A stretch of DNA of 64,000 nucleotides from Actinomadura hallensis. Lineage in GTDB: Bacteria > Actinomycetota > Actinomycetes > Streptosporangiales > Streptosporangiaceae. Location of the stretch: contig NZ_VFPO01000001.1 in the NCBI RefSeq assembly GCF_006716765.1, positions 5,394,001 to 5,458,000 on the forward strand, written 5' to 3'. Position numbers and translations under genes: made by a program. The notes under the pieces are model-generated. The model was not told the DNA's origin, did no database searches, and worked only from the letters and a program-made list of their open reading frames with translations. Shown here one piece after another: positions 8,282 to 17,219 of this stretch (positions within the stretch are counted from its first letter, which is position 1; each line of letters opens with the position of its first letter).

Positions 8282-9286
8282 TCAGGTGCTGCGGAGCGCT
8301 CGCAGGGACTCCTTGAGCGAGCCCACCGTGGCGAAGACGGCGGTGGGCTCGTAGCCGCAGTGGGCCATGCAGTTCGCGCAGCGAGGGTCGCGGCCCCTGC
8401 CGTAGGAGTCCCAGTCGGTCTCGTCCAGGAGCTCCTGGTACGTCTGGGCGTAGCCGTCCGACATCAGGTAGCAGGGACGCTGCCACCCGAAGAGCGAGTA
8501 CGACGGGATCGCCCAGGCCGTGCACGGGAAATCGGCCTTGCCCTCCAGGAAGTCCAGGAAGAGCGGCGAGTGGTTGAGCCGCCACCGTTTCCGATTCCCG
8601 CCGGCGAACGCCTTGGCGAACAGCTCCCGGGTCTCCTGGACGCCGAGGAACAGCTCCTGTCCGGGCGCCTTGTCGTAGGCGTAGCCCGGCGAGATCATCA
8701 TCTCGTCCACCCCGAGGTCGTCGTTGAGGTAGTCGAGGACGTCGATGACGCTCTGCGGGGTGTCGGTGTTGAACACGGTGGTGTTGGTCGTGACGCGGAA
8801 TCCGCGGCGCCTGCACTCGCGGACGGCGGCCACGGCCTCGTCGAACACGCCCTCCTTGCAGACGGACGCGTCATGGCGTTCCCGCAGGCCGTCGATGTGC
8901 ACGGCCCACGCGAAGTAGGGCGACGGCTCGAACTTGTCGATCTTCCTCGGGATCAGCAGGGCGTTCGTGCAGAGGAACACGAACTTCTTCCGCCGCACGA
9001 GCTCGGACACGATCTCGTCGATCTGCGGGTGCATCAGCGGCTCGCCGCCCGCGATGGACACCATCGGCGCGCCGCACTCCTCGACGGCGGCGACGGCCTG
9101 CTCGACGGGCATGCGCCGCTTCAGCACGTCCGCGGGATGCTGGATCTTGCCGCAGCCCGCGCAGGCGAGGTTGCAGGCGAACAGCGGCTCGAGTTCGAGG
9201 AGCAGCGGGAACTTCTTCCTGCCGCGCAGCTTGTTCCTGAGGATGTGGGTTCCGATCCGGATGCTCTGGCGGAGCGGCATGCTCAC
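8282..9286 (-). CDS. hpnH: Adenosyl-hopene transferase HpnH (radical SAM)
   Basis: HpnH joins a 5'-deoxyadenosyl radical to diploptene to make adenosylhopane, the first step of side-chain extension (known for the family). The 334-residue protein has the radical SAM cluster motif CNLACAGC near residue 38 and the SAM-binding SIAGGEPLMHP. A C-terminal Cys set CANCMAHCGYEP is also present. The start is GTG 9286, whose GTGA overlaps the stop of the small ORF upstream. It is the last gene of the hopanoid operon; no hpnG (adenosylhopane nucleosidase) follows. Confidence 0.95.
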   Translation of the reverse strand: MSMPLRQSIRIGTHILRNKLRGRKKFPLLLELEPLFACNLACAGCGKIQHPADVLKRRMPVEQAVAAVEECGAPMVSIAGGEPLMHPQIDEIVSELVRRKKFVFLCTNALLIPRKIDKFEPSPYFAWAVHIDGLRERHDASVCKEGVFDEAVAAVRECRRRGFRVTTNTTVFNTDTPQSVIDVLDYLNDDLGVDEMMISPGYAYDKAPGQELFLGVQETRELFAKAFAGGNRKRWRLNHSPLFLDFLEGKADFPCTAWAIPSYSLFGWQRPCYLMSDGYAQTYQELLDETDWDSYGRGRDPRCANCMAHCGYEPTAVFATVGSLKESLRALRST

Positions 9287-9378
9287 GGTTCTCGGGCCTC
9301 CTTCGGCAGGGCGGAGTACGCCCTCTCCAATGTGCTCGCCGCGGGGCGCCTTACACCCGGCCTCACGCCGCGCCTCAT
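9283..9378 (-). CDS. 31-residue ORF coupled between shc and hpnH
   Basis: The ATG at 9378 overlaps the shc stop (ATGA) and its own stop overlaps the hpnH GTG start (GTGA), so both neighbours are translationally coupled through it. The peptide is basic at its N-terminus (MRRGVRPGVRRPAAS) and has an amphipathic end (TLERAYSALPKEAREP). Small ORFs occur at this position in other actinobacterial hopanoid operons, to my recollection. It may be a real small protein or only a coupling device. Confidence 0.45.
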   Translation of the reverse strand: MRRGVRPGVRRPAASTLERAYSALPKEAREP

Positions 9379-11240
9379 GCCGTACCTCCCACGTAGCGGC
9401 CCAGGGCGCTGATCGGGAAGACGAGCCGGTAGAGGTGGTAGTTGATGTAGAAGTCGCGGGGGAAGCCGGTGCCGGTGAAGTGCTCCTCGTCCCAGTTGCC
9501 GTCCGGCCGCTGGTGGTCGACGAGCCAGCGGACGCCGGCGTCCACGGCGGCGGACCGCTCCCCGGCGGCCAGCAGCGCCAGCAGCGCCCAGGCCGTCTGG
9601 GACGGGGTGGACGCGCCGCGCCCGACCCAGGCCGGGTCGTCGTAGGAGCGCATGTCCTCGCCCCACCCGCCGTCGTCGTTCTGGTGCGCCTCCAGCCACG
9701 CGACGGCGCGGCGGATCGCGGGCTTCTCCGGGCGGACGCCGGCGGCGATGAGCGCGGGCACGACGCACCCGGTCCCGTAGACGTGGTTGGCGCCCCACCG
9801 CCCGAACCAGGACCCGTCGGCCTCCTGCGCCTTCAGCAGCCACACCACGGCCCGCTTCACCACGGGCGACTCGGCGAGGCCCTCCCCGGACAGCGCTTCG
9901 ACGACGTGGGCGGTGACGTCGGCGGACGGCGGGTCGATGACCGCGCCGAAGTCGCAGAACGGCAGCTTGGTGCACAGCTCCCGGGTGTTGTCGGCGTCGA
10001 ACGCCCCGAAACCGCCGTCGCGGGACGCCATGCCGGTCAACCAGCGGACGGCCCGCCGGATCGGCTCCTCCGCCTCCGCCAGCCCCGACTTGCGCAGCGC
10101 GAGGATCGCCTCGGCGGTGTCGTCGGTGTCGGGGTAGACGTCGTTGTCGAACTCGAACGCCCAGCCGCCCGGCGGCAGGTCCGGCCGCCGCACCTGCCAG
10201 TCCCCCGGCCCCCGGACCTCCTCGCCGACGACCCAGCGCGCGGCCCGCCGCAACGCGGGGTGGTCGGCGGGCGTCCCCGCGTCGACGAGGGCGTTCATGG
10301 CGAGGACGGTGTCCCATACGGGCGACTGGCACGCCTCCAGGCGGCGTCCCTTCTCGTCCTGGATCGTGAACCGGTCGAGCCCGGCCAGGCCGCGCCGGAT
10401 GATCGGGTGGTCGAGGCCGTAGCCCAGCTCGTGCAGGGCCATCAGCGAGTACACCCACGGCGGCTGGATGCCGCCCCAGCAGCCGTCGGCCTCCTGCCGC
10501 GCGATGATCCACTCGGCGGCGCTGCGCAGCGCGGCGCGCCGCAGCGGCCGCACGGGCCGCTTCTCGTACACGTGCAGGGCGCGGTCGAGCGTGTCGAACA
10601 CCTTGCCCCAGCCCCTGGCGGTCCGCGCGGGGCGCACGCCGACGCGCAGCTCGTCCAGGTCGAACGGCAGGGACCGGGCGGGACGCAGCGAGCCGAGGAT
10701 CGTCAGCGGGACGATCGTCTGCCGCGCCCAGCACGCCCAGTCGTACACGTTCAGCGGGACCCGGCTCGGCAGGAACATCAGCTCGGGCGGCATGACGGGC
10801 AGGTCGTCCCACGACCACTGCCCGAACAGCGCCAGCCAGATCCGGGTGAAGACGCGGCTGCCCTCGATGCCGCCGGCCTCCCGGACGCAGGCGGCGGCGC
10901 GGCGCATGTGCGCGGCGTCGGCGGGGTCGCCGGCCAGCCGCAGCGCGACGTACGCCTCGATCGTGGTGGACGGTTCGGGCGGGCCGCCGAAGTACGTCGC
11001 CCAGGACCCGTCGTCGCGCTGCTGCGACCGGATCCAGCGGGCCGCCTCGCGGGTCTCGTCGGCGGTGCGGATGCCGAGGAACTCGCGGAGCAGCAGGTCC
11101 TCGGCGTCCATGGTGACGTTGGTCTCCAGCTCCGCCTTCCACCAGCCCTCGGGCGACTGGAGGCCGAGCAGGTGGTCGCGCGCCGCCTCGACGGCGGCGG
11201 CCGCCGCCCCGGTGAGCCCTGGCGCCTCGATCGTGGTCAT
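9375..11240 (-). CDS. shc: Squalene-hopene cyclase
   Basis: Shc cyclises squalene to hopene/hopanol at the membrane surface. The 621 residues carry the catalytic DxDD motif (YPDTDDTAEA, near residue 372) and repeated QW motifs such as QDEKGRRLEACQSPVWDTVL, QEADGSWFGRWGANHVYGTG and HQNDDGGWGEDMRSYDDPAW. The start ATG 11240 lies 25 bp after the polyprenyl synthase stop. Length is slightly below the usual 630-650, the N-terminal tail being short. All hallmark motifs are intact. Confidence 0.95.
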   Translation of the reverse strand: MTTIEAPGLTGAAAAAVEAARDHLLGLQSPEGWWKAELETNVTMDAEDLLLREFLGIRTADETREAARWIRSQQRDDGSWATYFGGPPEPSTTIEAYVALRLAGDPADAAHMRRAAACVREAGGIEGSRVFTRIWLALFGQWSWDDLPVMPPELMFLPSRVPLNVYDWACWARQTIVPLTILGSLRPARSLPFDLDELRVGVRPARTARGWGKVFDTLDRALHVYEKRPVRPLRRAALRSAAEWIIARQEADGCWGGIQPPWVYSLMALHELGYGLDHPIIRRGLAGLDRFTIQDEKGRRLEACQSPVWDTVLAMNALVDAGTPADHPALRRAARWVVGEEVRGPGDWQVRRPDLPPGGWAFEFDNDVYPDTDDTAEAILALRKSGLAEAEEPIRRAVRWLTGMASRDGGFGAFDADNTRELCTKLPFCDFGAVIDPPSADVTAHVVEALSGEGLAESPVVKRAVVWLLKAQEADGSWFGRWGANHVYGTGCVVPALIAAGVRPEKPAIRRAVAWLEAHQNDDGGWGEDMRSYDDPAWVGRGASTPSQTAWALLALLAAGERSAAVDAGVRWLVDHQRPDGNWDEEHFTGTGFPRDFYINYHLYRLVFPISALGRYVGGTA

Positions 11241-11265
11241 GAATCCTCCGTTTCCTTTCCAACCG

Positions 11266-12276
11266 TCAGTGGTCCCGGGCGGTGACGAAAAGCGCGATGT
11301 CGCGGAACTCGGCCGCGATGTGGTGGTCCATGCCCGACTCGTCCAGGTACCGTTCGGCGGAGGCGATGCGGCGGTCCGCCTCGGCCGCGGCCCAGTCGCG
11401 CCCGCCGGCCGCCTCGACGAGCCGGGCCATCTCCCGGAGCGTCTCCTCGGACGGCGTCCCGGGGTCGGCGTACAGCTCCGCGAGACGCTCGGACTCGGCC
11501 GTCCCGGCGTTCAGCGCGTACACCACCGGCAGGGACTTCTTGCGCGCCCGCAGGTCCGACAGGACGGGCTTGCCGGTCGTGCCGGGGCTCCCCCAGACGC
11601 CGAGCAGGTCGTCCACCAGCTGGAACGCCAGTCCCAGCTCGGATCCGAACCCGGTCAGCGCGGTGACGAGCCGGGCGGGCCCCTCGCCGAGCATCGCGCC
11701 GATCGAGCAGGCGCAGGCCAGCAGCGCCCCGGTCTTGTCGGCCGCCATCGCGAGGCACTCGTCGAGGGTGACGTGGTCGCGCTGCTCGAACCCCAGGTCG
11801 AGCGCCTGCCCGGCGATGAGCCGCTGCGTCGCGGCGGTCAGCGCCCGCGCGGCCCAGTGCGCGCCGCGCGTGTGCTCGTCCAGCAGCAGGTTCGCCGCCA
11901 GCGTCAGCAGCGCGTCGCCGCCGAGGATCGCGGCGGACGGGCCGAACACCGTCCACGCGGCGGGCCGGTGCCGGCGGGTCCGGTCGCCGTCCATGAGGTC
12001 GTCGTGCAGCAGCGAGAACGCGTGCACGAACTCGACGGCGACCGCGCCGGGCAGCGCCGTCTCGTAGGGCGTGCCGGCGGCGCGGGCCGACAGCAGCGCC
12101 AGCGCGGGCCGCAGCGCCTTCCCGCCGGCCTCGGCGGGGCGGCCGTCGGCGTCGGTCCAGCCGAGGTGGTAGGCGACGACGCGGCGGGTGAGCGGGTCGA
12201 GCCGGTCGGCGGTGTCGCGCATCGCCCGGTCGACCAGGGCGCGCCCGTCGGTGATCGGGGCGGGGACGGCGGTCAT
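11266..12276 (-). CDS. Polyprenyl (farnesyl-type) diphosphate synthase
   Basis: This makes the prenyl diphosphate consumed by HpnC/HpnD. The 336 residues show GGKALRPAL, the first Asp-rich motif in FVHAFSLLHDDLMDGD, and the second in LAFQLVDDLLGVWG. The second motif ends in Gly where classical enzymes have Asp (DDxxD); this variant is common in actinobacterial enzymes of this clade. The ATG at 12276 overlaps the hpnE stop (ATGA). Product length (C15 or longer) cannot be read from sequence; the operon context argues for farnesyl diphosphate. Confidence 0.9.
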   Translation of the reverse strand: MTAVPAPITDGRALVDRAMRDTADRLDPLTRRVVAYHLGWTDADGRPAEAGGKALRPALALLSARAAGTPYETALPGAVAVEFVHAFSLLHDDLMDGDRTRRHRPAAWTVFGPSAAILGGDALLTLAANLLLDEHTRGAHWAARALTAATQRLIAGQALDLGFEQRDHVTLDECLAMAADKTGALLACACSIGAMLGEGPARLVTALTGFGSELGLAFQLVDDLLGVWGSPGTTGKPVLSDLRARKKSLPVVYALNAGTAESERLAELYADPGTPSEETLREMARLVEAAGGRDWAAAEADRRIASAERYLDESGMDHHIAAEFRDIALFVTARDH

Positions 12277-13640
12277 CGGCCGCTCACCCCGCCCGCGGTC
12301 GTGCCCGTGCCGGTCTGCCGCAGGTGCCGCCGGACGAGGCGGGCGGCGGTGAGTCCGCTGCGCACGGCTCCCTCCATCGTGTCGGGCCAGCCCGTGTCGG
12401 TCCACGCGCCGGCGAGGAACAGCCACGGCAGCCGGGTCGCGGACGCGGGGCGCAGCGCGCCGCTGCCGGGGCTCTGGCGGAAGGTGGCGTGCCGTTCCCG
12501 CGTCACGAAGAAGTCGAGGACGCGGGCGTGGCGCGCGGCGGGGAACAGCCGCGCCAGCTCGGCGAGGTACACCCGGCGCAGCTCCGCGGTCGGCGTGTCG
12601 ATCCGGTCGTCGGCGGCCGACACCGAGACCGCGAGGTACTGGCCGCCGGTGAGGCCGCCCACCGCGGTCCGGTCGAACACCCACTGGACCGGGGAGCCGA
12701 CCGCGGCGGCGAACGGCTCGTCCATGACCGGCCGGTCGTAGACGACGTGGACGTTGACGATGGGGCTGGAGCCGAGGCCGGCCCAGCGGTCCCGGTCGGG
12801 GCACGCCTCCGCGGGGACGAGCCCGGCCGCCTGGCGGTGCGGCACCGCGAGGACGACGGCGTCCACGGCGACTGGGGAGCCGTTCACGACGAGCTTCGGC
12901 CCGGCCTCGATCGCCGTCACCTTCGCCCCGAGGTGGACGCGGCCGCCGTCCCGTTCGATCCGGGCGGCGGGGACGGCGCCGTGCAGGTCGCCGAGCGGGA
13001 CGGACGCGACGCCGATGTCGGCGGCGTCGGACCGGCCGAGCAGCGCGGTCTGGCAGACCATCGCGGCGGGACCGAGCGCGGCCTCCTCCAGCCGGATGTT
13101 GAGCGCGGCGGTGACGAACAGCTCCCACAGCGCCCGCCGCGCCTCCGGCCGCTGCCCGTGGCGGGCGAGCCAGCGGTCCATGGCGATCCCGTCGAGGGAC
13201 GGGTCGGCGGGGTCGAGCCGCTGGAGCGCCAGCGCCGCGCGGACGGCGCGCAGCCGGTCGGCCGGCGGCAGCGGCGCGTAGCGGGCGAGCGCGGGCAGGA
13301 AGTGCAGCGGGCCGGGCGCCTTGGCGCGGCGGAGCCGCCCGGAGCGGCCGCCGGGGGTCAGGACGCGGACGTCGAAGCGGTCCTGGACGTGGACGCGGTC
13401 CAGGGCGCCCAGCCGCTCCAGCAGCCCCCGGTACGCCGTGCAGCACTTCAGGAAGATGTGCTGCCCGTTGTCGACGGTGAGGCCGTCGCGTTCGAAGGAG
13501 TGGGTGGCGCCGCCGAGCCGGGGCCGCGCCTCGTAGACCGTCGTCCGGACGCCGGTCTCCTGGAGCGCCAGCGCCGCCGTGACGCCCGCGAGGCCGCCGC
13601 CGACGACGGCCACGTGCGCTCCGGCGTCTCCCGCGCTCAT
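12273..13640 (-). CDS. hpnE: Hydroxysqualene dehydroxylase HpnE
   Basis: HpnE is an FAD enzyme that reduces hydroxysqualene to squalene, the third step of the HpnCDE route. The 455 residues begin with the dinucleotide fold AVVGGGLAGVTAALALQETG (near 10-30), followed by YEARPRLGGATHSFERDG. The FAD-binding C-terminal part has FLAGAWTDTGWPDTMEGAV. ATG 13640 overlaps the hpnD stop, and its own stop overlaps the next gene, so translation is coupled on both sides. Confidence 0.93.
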   Translation of the reverse strand: MSAGDAGAHVAVVGGGLAGVTAALALQETGVRTTVYEARPRLGGATHSFERDGLTVDNGQHIFLKCCTAYRGLLERLGALDRVHVQDRFDVRVLTPGGRSGRLRRAKAPGPLHFLPALARYAPLPPADRLRAVRAALALQRLDPADPSLDGIAMDRWLARHGQRPEARRALWELFVTAALNIRLEEAALGPAAMVCQTALLGRSDAADIGVASVPLGDLHGAVPAARIERDGGRVHLGAKVTAIEAGPKLVVNGSPVAVDAVVLAVPHRQAAGLVPAEACPDRDRWAGLGSSPIVNVHVVYDRPVMDEPFAAAVGSPVQWVFDRTAVGGLTGGQYLAVSVSAADDRIDTPTAELRRVYLAELARLFPAARHARVLDFFVTRERHATFRQSPGSGALRPASATRLPWLFLAGAWTDTGWPDTMEGAVRSGLTAARLVRRHLRQTGTGTTAGGVSGR

Positions 13641-14512
13641 CGGCCGATCCCCGCCATCGCCCGCGCGGACACCGCGGCCTTCTCCCAGCCCCGCAGGGAC
13701 GTGCGCGTCTCCAGCGCGGCGACGGGGTCGGCGGCGATCCGGTGCAGCAGCCGCCGGTAGATGCCCGCCATCGCCCCGGCGCAGGCGGCGCTGCGGCGGT
13801 CCAGCATCGGCAGCAGCCGCAGTCCGGTGGCGTACCAGTCCTCCGCCCGGTTCGCCTCGAACCGGACGAGCGCCGTGAGCCGGTCCGGCGGGTCGAGGAA
13901 CCGGCCCGTCTCGTCTCGCTCCAGCGTGCACCCGAACCGGGCGAGGTCCTTGGCGGGGAGGTAGACGCGGCCGTTCTCCCCGTCCTCCCGGACGTCCCGC
14001 AGGATGTTGGTCAGCTGCAGCGCGACGCCGAGCGCGTCTGCGCGCGGCACGGCCGCCTTCGGGTCGGAGCTGCGGAACACGCCGAGGGACAGGCGGCCGA
14101 CGGCGCCGGCGACGCACCGGCAGTACCACAGCAGGTCGTCGAAGGTGTCATAGACCTCGCCGCGGACGTCGGCCTCGCAGCCGTCGATCAGCTCCCCGAA
14201 CGCGGCGAGGGGGATCGGGTGGCGGCGCGCCGCGTCCGCCAGGGCGGTGAGGACGGGGTCGGACGGGTGGGCGTCGAGGTGGGCGAGCCGCGCCCGCTCG
14301 TCCTTCAGCTTCGCGAGCCGTTCGGCGGCCGGCGTCCCGTGGTCGTCGCCGATGTCGTCGATGCGGCGGGCGAAGGCGTAGACGGCGCTCAGCGCCCGCC
14401 GCTTCGGTCCGGGGAGCAGCCGGATGCCGTACGCGAAGTTGCGCGCCTGAGTGCGGACGACCTCCTCGCAGTGCCGGTAGGCGCCGGCCGTGCCCGCGTC
14501 GGGTTCGTCCAT
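13637..14512 (-). CDS. hpnD: Presqualene diphosphate synthase HpnD
   Basis: HpnD condenses two farnesyl diphosphates to presqualene diphosphate. The 291 residues have the first Asp-rich motif FARRIDDIGDD (near residue 50) and the second LQLTNILRDVREDGENGR, with VYLPAKDLARFGC after it, as in squalene/phytoene synthases. Start ATG 14512, three bases after the hpnC stop, with GGAGATGAGG as ribosome site inside the hpnC end. Confidence 0.93.
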   Translation of the reverse strand: MDEPDAGTAGAYRHCEEVVRTQARNFAYGIRLLPGPKRRALSAVYAFARRIDDIGDDHGTPAAERLAKLKDERARLAHLDAHPSDPVLTALADAARRHPIPLAAFGELIDGCEADVRGEVYDTFDDLLWYCRCVAGAVGRLSLGVFRSSDPKAAVPRADALGVALQLTNILRDVREDGENGRVYLPAKDLARFGCTLERDETGRFLDPPDRLTALVRFEANRAEDWYATGLRLLPMLDRRSAACAGAMAGIYRRLLHRIAADPVAALETRTSLRGWEKAAVSARAMAGIGR

Positions 14513-14515
14513 ACC

Positions 14516-15373
14516 TCATCTCCTTCCCAGCGTCCGCGACCACTCGGCCAGCAGCCGCGTTCTCCTCGGTCGTGACGGGGCTCCCAGGACGTCGTAGGCT
14601 CCGCGTTCCAGCGCCGTCAGCGCGGCCCTGCCGCCGGCGATGTAGCCGGCCACGGCGAGCCGTGCGAAGCCGTCGAGCCGGCCGGTCAGCGCCGCGCCCT
14701 CGTCGAGCAGCCGCGCCGCCCGCCGCGCCTGGAGCGCCAGGACGCCCCGCAGCCGGGTCGGGGTGACGGCGGCGGCGAGGTCGTCCTCCTCGCACCCGAA
14801 GCGCCGCAGGTCGTCGGCCGGCAGGTAGATCCGGCCGTTGCGGTGGTCCTCGCCCGCGTCCTGGCAGTGCTCGATGATCTGCAGCGCGGAGCAGATCCGG
14901 TCGGACAGCGCGAGGCGGTCGGGGGTGGCGGCGCCGAACACGTGCAGGACGATGTGGCCGACGGGGTCGGCGGACAGGGCGCAGTAGCCGAGCAGGTCGT
15001 CGAAGGTGGCGTAGCGGGTGACCTCCTGGTCCGTCCGGTTGGCCTGCAGGAGCCGGCGGAACGGCTCGGCCGGGACGGCGCGGGCCGCGACGGTCCGGGC
15101 GAGGTCGCGCATCACCGGGAGCTCCGGCGACGCGCCCGCGTAGATCCGGTCGAGGTCGCGCTCGACCAGGTCGAGCAGCGCGGCGCGCTCGCCGGGCGGG
15201 GCCTCGTCGCCGATGTCGTCGACGAGGCGCGCGTACCCGTACACGTTCAGCAGGTGCGCCCGGTGCCGGCCCGGCAGCAGGCGCGTGGCGACGGGGAAGT
15301 TCTCCCCGGCCTGGAGCCGGTCGCGGGACCGGCGTTCCGCGGTCTCGTTCCACAAGCGCTCGCTGACGGACAT
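14516..15373 (-). CDS. hpnC: Hydroxysqualene synthase HpnC
   Basis: HpnC converts presqualene diphosphate to hydroxysqualene. I start it at ATG 15373 because GAAGGA precedes it and MSVSERLWNETAERR is the family-like opening; a start at 15445 would add 24 unrelated residues. The 285 residues hold the motifs ARLVDDIGDEAPPG and EHCQDAGEDHRNGRIYLPA. It is the promoter-proximal gene of the hopanoid operon. Confidence 0.92.
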   Translation of the reverse strand: MSVSERLWNETAERRSRDRLQAGENFPVATRLLPGRHRAHLLNVYGYARLVDDIGDEAPPGERAALLDLVERDLDRIYAGASPELPVMRDLARTVAARAVPAEPFRRLLQANRTDQEVTRYATFDDLLGYCALSADPVGHIVLHVFGAATPDRLALSDRICSALQIIEHCQDAGEDHRNGRIYLPADDLRRFGCEEDDLAAAVTPTRLRGVLALQARRAARLLDEGAALTGRLDGFARLAVAGYIAGGRAALTALERGAYDVLGAPSRPRRTRLLAEWSRTLGRR

Positions 15374-15710
15374 GGCTTCCTTCGACGGCGGCGGCGAACG
15401 GAGGCGTCGGAATACCCGATAACCGAGTGATCGATTCGTAAACATCGGCGCCGCGGGAGGCCCCGGTCGTCATGTCCCCGAACAGCAGGACAAACCATCT
15501 CGAATAACCGTCAATTCTGAAATAAGGCCAGAAGTGGTCAGATTGAGATATGAGATGGCGGACCGGATGGAACGGTCCAACTGCCCCGGCCTCCCGGCGG
15601 AACCGGCGCGGAGCGGGCCGCGGGAACCCCGGCGGAAGATCAGGTCGTGAAGATCAGTACGTGGTGAGGATACCGGCGAGAATGCGCGGCGGCCCCGCAG
15701 TCGCTCTGCG
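15374..15710. other. Upstream region of the hopanoid operon, no gene
   Basis: The first 170 bases are less GC-rich than the flanks and include TTGACG on the minus strand (complement at 15509-15514), a possible -35 for hpnC. I cannot point to a convincing -10. The rest, up to the methyltransferase remnant, shows no coding sequence. Confidence 0.4.
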
Positions 15711-15845
15711 TCAGGGTTTGCGGGCCACCCCGCACAGGGTGGGAAGCTCCTCGTATTCGACGCCGGCCTCGGGTCGCCACGCCCCGCTGGTCACGAGCCC
15801 CGGCTCCTCGATCTCCAGCCCGTCGAAGCTCCTTTCGGCGGTACG
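15711..15845 (-). pseudogene. C-terminal remnant of a Methyltransf_19 methyltransferase
   Basis: Reading the minus strand to the TGA at 15711 gives RTAERSFDGLEIEEPGLV, then TSGAWRPEAGVEY and a CGVARKP terminus. This is the typical tail of the same methyltransferase family as the intact gene at 7359-8171. Nothing upstream continues it in any frame, so only about 42 codons survive. It stands just beyond the 5' end of the hopanoid operon. Confidence 0.55.
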
Positions 15846-16004
15846 GTTCCGCGCTCACGGGCAAACCTGGACCCGCCCATCCCGGAGTGACCAGGAGCGC
15901 GGAATTCAGGCCTGATCTCACCCCCCTTGGGGACATTTGTGAGTACGCAGAGTAGGCGCGGCTCTGCGATTTCCACGAGGGGACCGGCATGGCCGGGCGC
16001 CGGG

Positions 16005-17045
16005 TCAGTCCTCCGCCCAGATCGCGATCGCGAGCGCCACCCGGTCCTCGAACCGGAGCGGGTTGCGGCCGGTGAGCGCCTCGATGCGCGACAGCCGGTG
16101 GCGCAGCGTGTTCGGGTGCACGAACAGCGCGCGGGACGCGGCCCCGACCGACCCGCCGCTCTCCAGGAACGTGCGGAGCGTCTCGACGAGGCGGGTGCCG
16201 TGCTCGCCGTCGTACTCCCGCAGCGGCCGGGCGACCTGGTCGAGGAACGGGGCCAGCTGGTCGGGGGTGAGGCGGCGGAGCAGGGCCGGGAAGGTGGCCA
16301 GATCCGAGCCGCGGACGATCCCGCCGGTCCGGCGCGCCACGTCCAGCGCGACGAGGCACTCGGCAAGCGTCGACCGCAGCTGCTCCAGGGGGACCGGCCC
16401 GCCGATCCCGGCCGGCTCGCTCCAGACGTTCTCCTCGTTGCCGATCAGGATGGCGGTGTCGCCGTCCACGCCGAGCAGCCCGGGAGGCTCCTCGTCGGGG
16501 ACGTCCATCGCGATCGCGAGCAGCGACCCGTGGTCCAGCCCCACCTCGTCGATCCGCGGCCTCAGCACTTCGGCGGACGCCAGCCCCTCCCGGATCATCC
16601 GCAGCAGCCGCCCGGTCTCCTCGCGCTCGTACCGCTCCTCGCGGTCGGTGACGACCTGCTCGGCGAACCACTCGGTGAAGCTCACGAACGGGACCTCGGG
16701 CGGGACCTCCAGCAGCGGCAGGCCGAGCCGCCGGCAGCCCTGGCACAGGGCGTCCGGGACCGTGGGCGTCACGTCGCCGACGCCGTACCCGATCGCGGTG
16801 GCGCGCCCGGCCTTGACCGATCCGGCGAAGATCCTGCACGCCTCCGCGTCCCGCAGCGACGAGCCGACCGTCAGGACGATCTCCTGGCCGCGCAGGTAGG
16901 GGCCGGGGTCGAGCAGCTCGGTCGAGTGCGCCCAGCGGACCGGCCGGTCCAGCCCGCCCTCCCCCGCCACCAGGCGCAGCCGGAAGCGCGGCACCTCCAG
17001 AAGCCGCCGGACCGTGACGCGAGGCGCCTCGGGATCGCTGGTCAC
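16005..17045 (-). CDS. PucR-family transcriptional regulator
   Basis: 346 residues. It has an N-terminal PucR sensor domain (residues 8-130, with RWAHSTELLDPGPYLRGQE), a middle domain, and a C-terminal PucR-type helix-turn-helix (near 295-330, SVGAASRALFVHPNTLRHRL). PucR proteins usually activate adjacent catabolic genes upon substrate binding. It is divergent from the two tandem dehydrogenases, separated by 174 bp, and is their likely regulator. Confidence 0.88.
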   Translation of the reverse strand: MTSDPEAPRVTVRRLLEVPRFRLRLVAGEGGLDRPVRWAHSTELLDPGPYLRGQEIVLTVGSSLRDAEACRIFAGSVKAGRATAIGYGVGDVTPTVPDALCQGCRRLGLPLLEVPPEVPFVSFTEWFAEQVVTDREERYEREETGRLLRMIREGLASAEVLRPRIDEVGLDHGSLLAIAMDVPDEEPPGLLGVDGDTAILIGNEENVWSEPAGIGGPVPLEQLRSTLAECLVALDVARRTGGIVRGSDLATFPALLRRLTPDQLAPFLDQVARPLREYDGEHGTRLVETLRTFLESGGSVGAASRALFVHPNTLRHRLSRIEALTGRNPLRFEDRVALAIAIWAED

Positions 17046-17219
17046 ACCCCTCAGCCTCTCATCACGTCCCGCCCCGGCCCGTGATCATGACCGTGATTTG
17101 GAGAAGGGCACCACCGCGGGTGGATCCCGCGGTGCGTTCGGCCAAGAAATCGCCACCTCCCTTGTCACGTGGGGTTATGGCGGGTTTGCCTGAGGTCTTG
17201 CCGAGTGTGCGGAGGTTCG

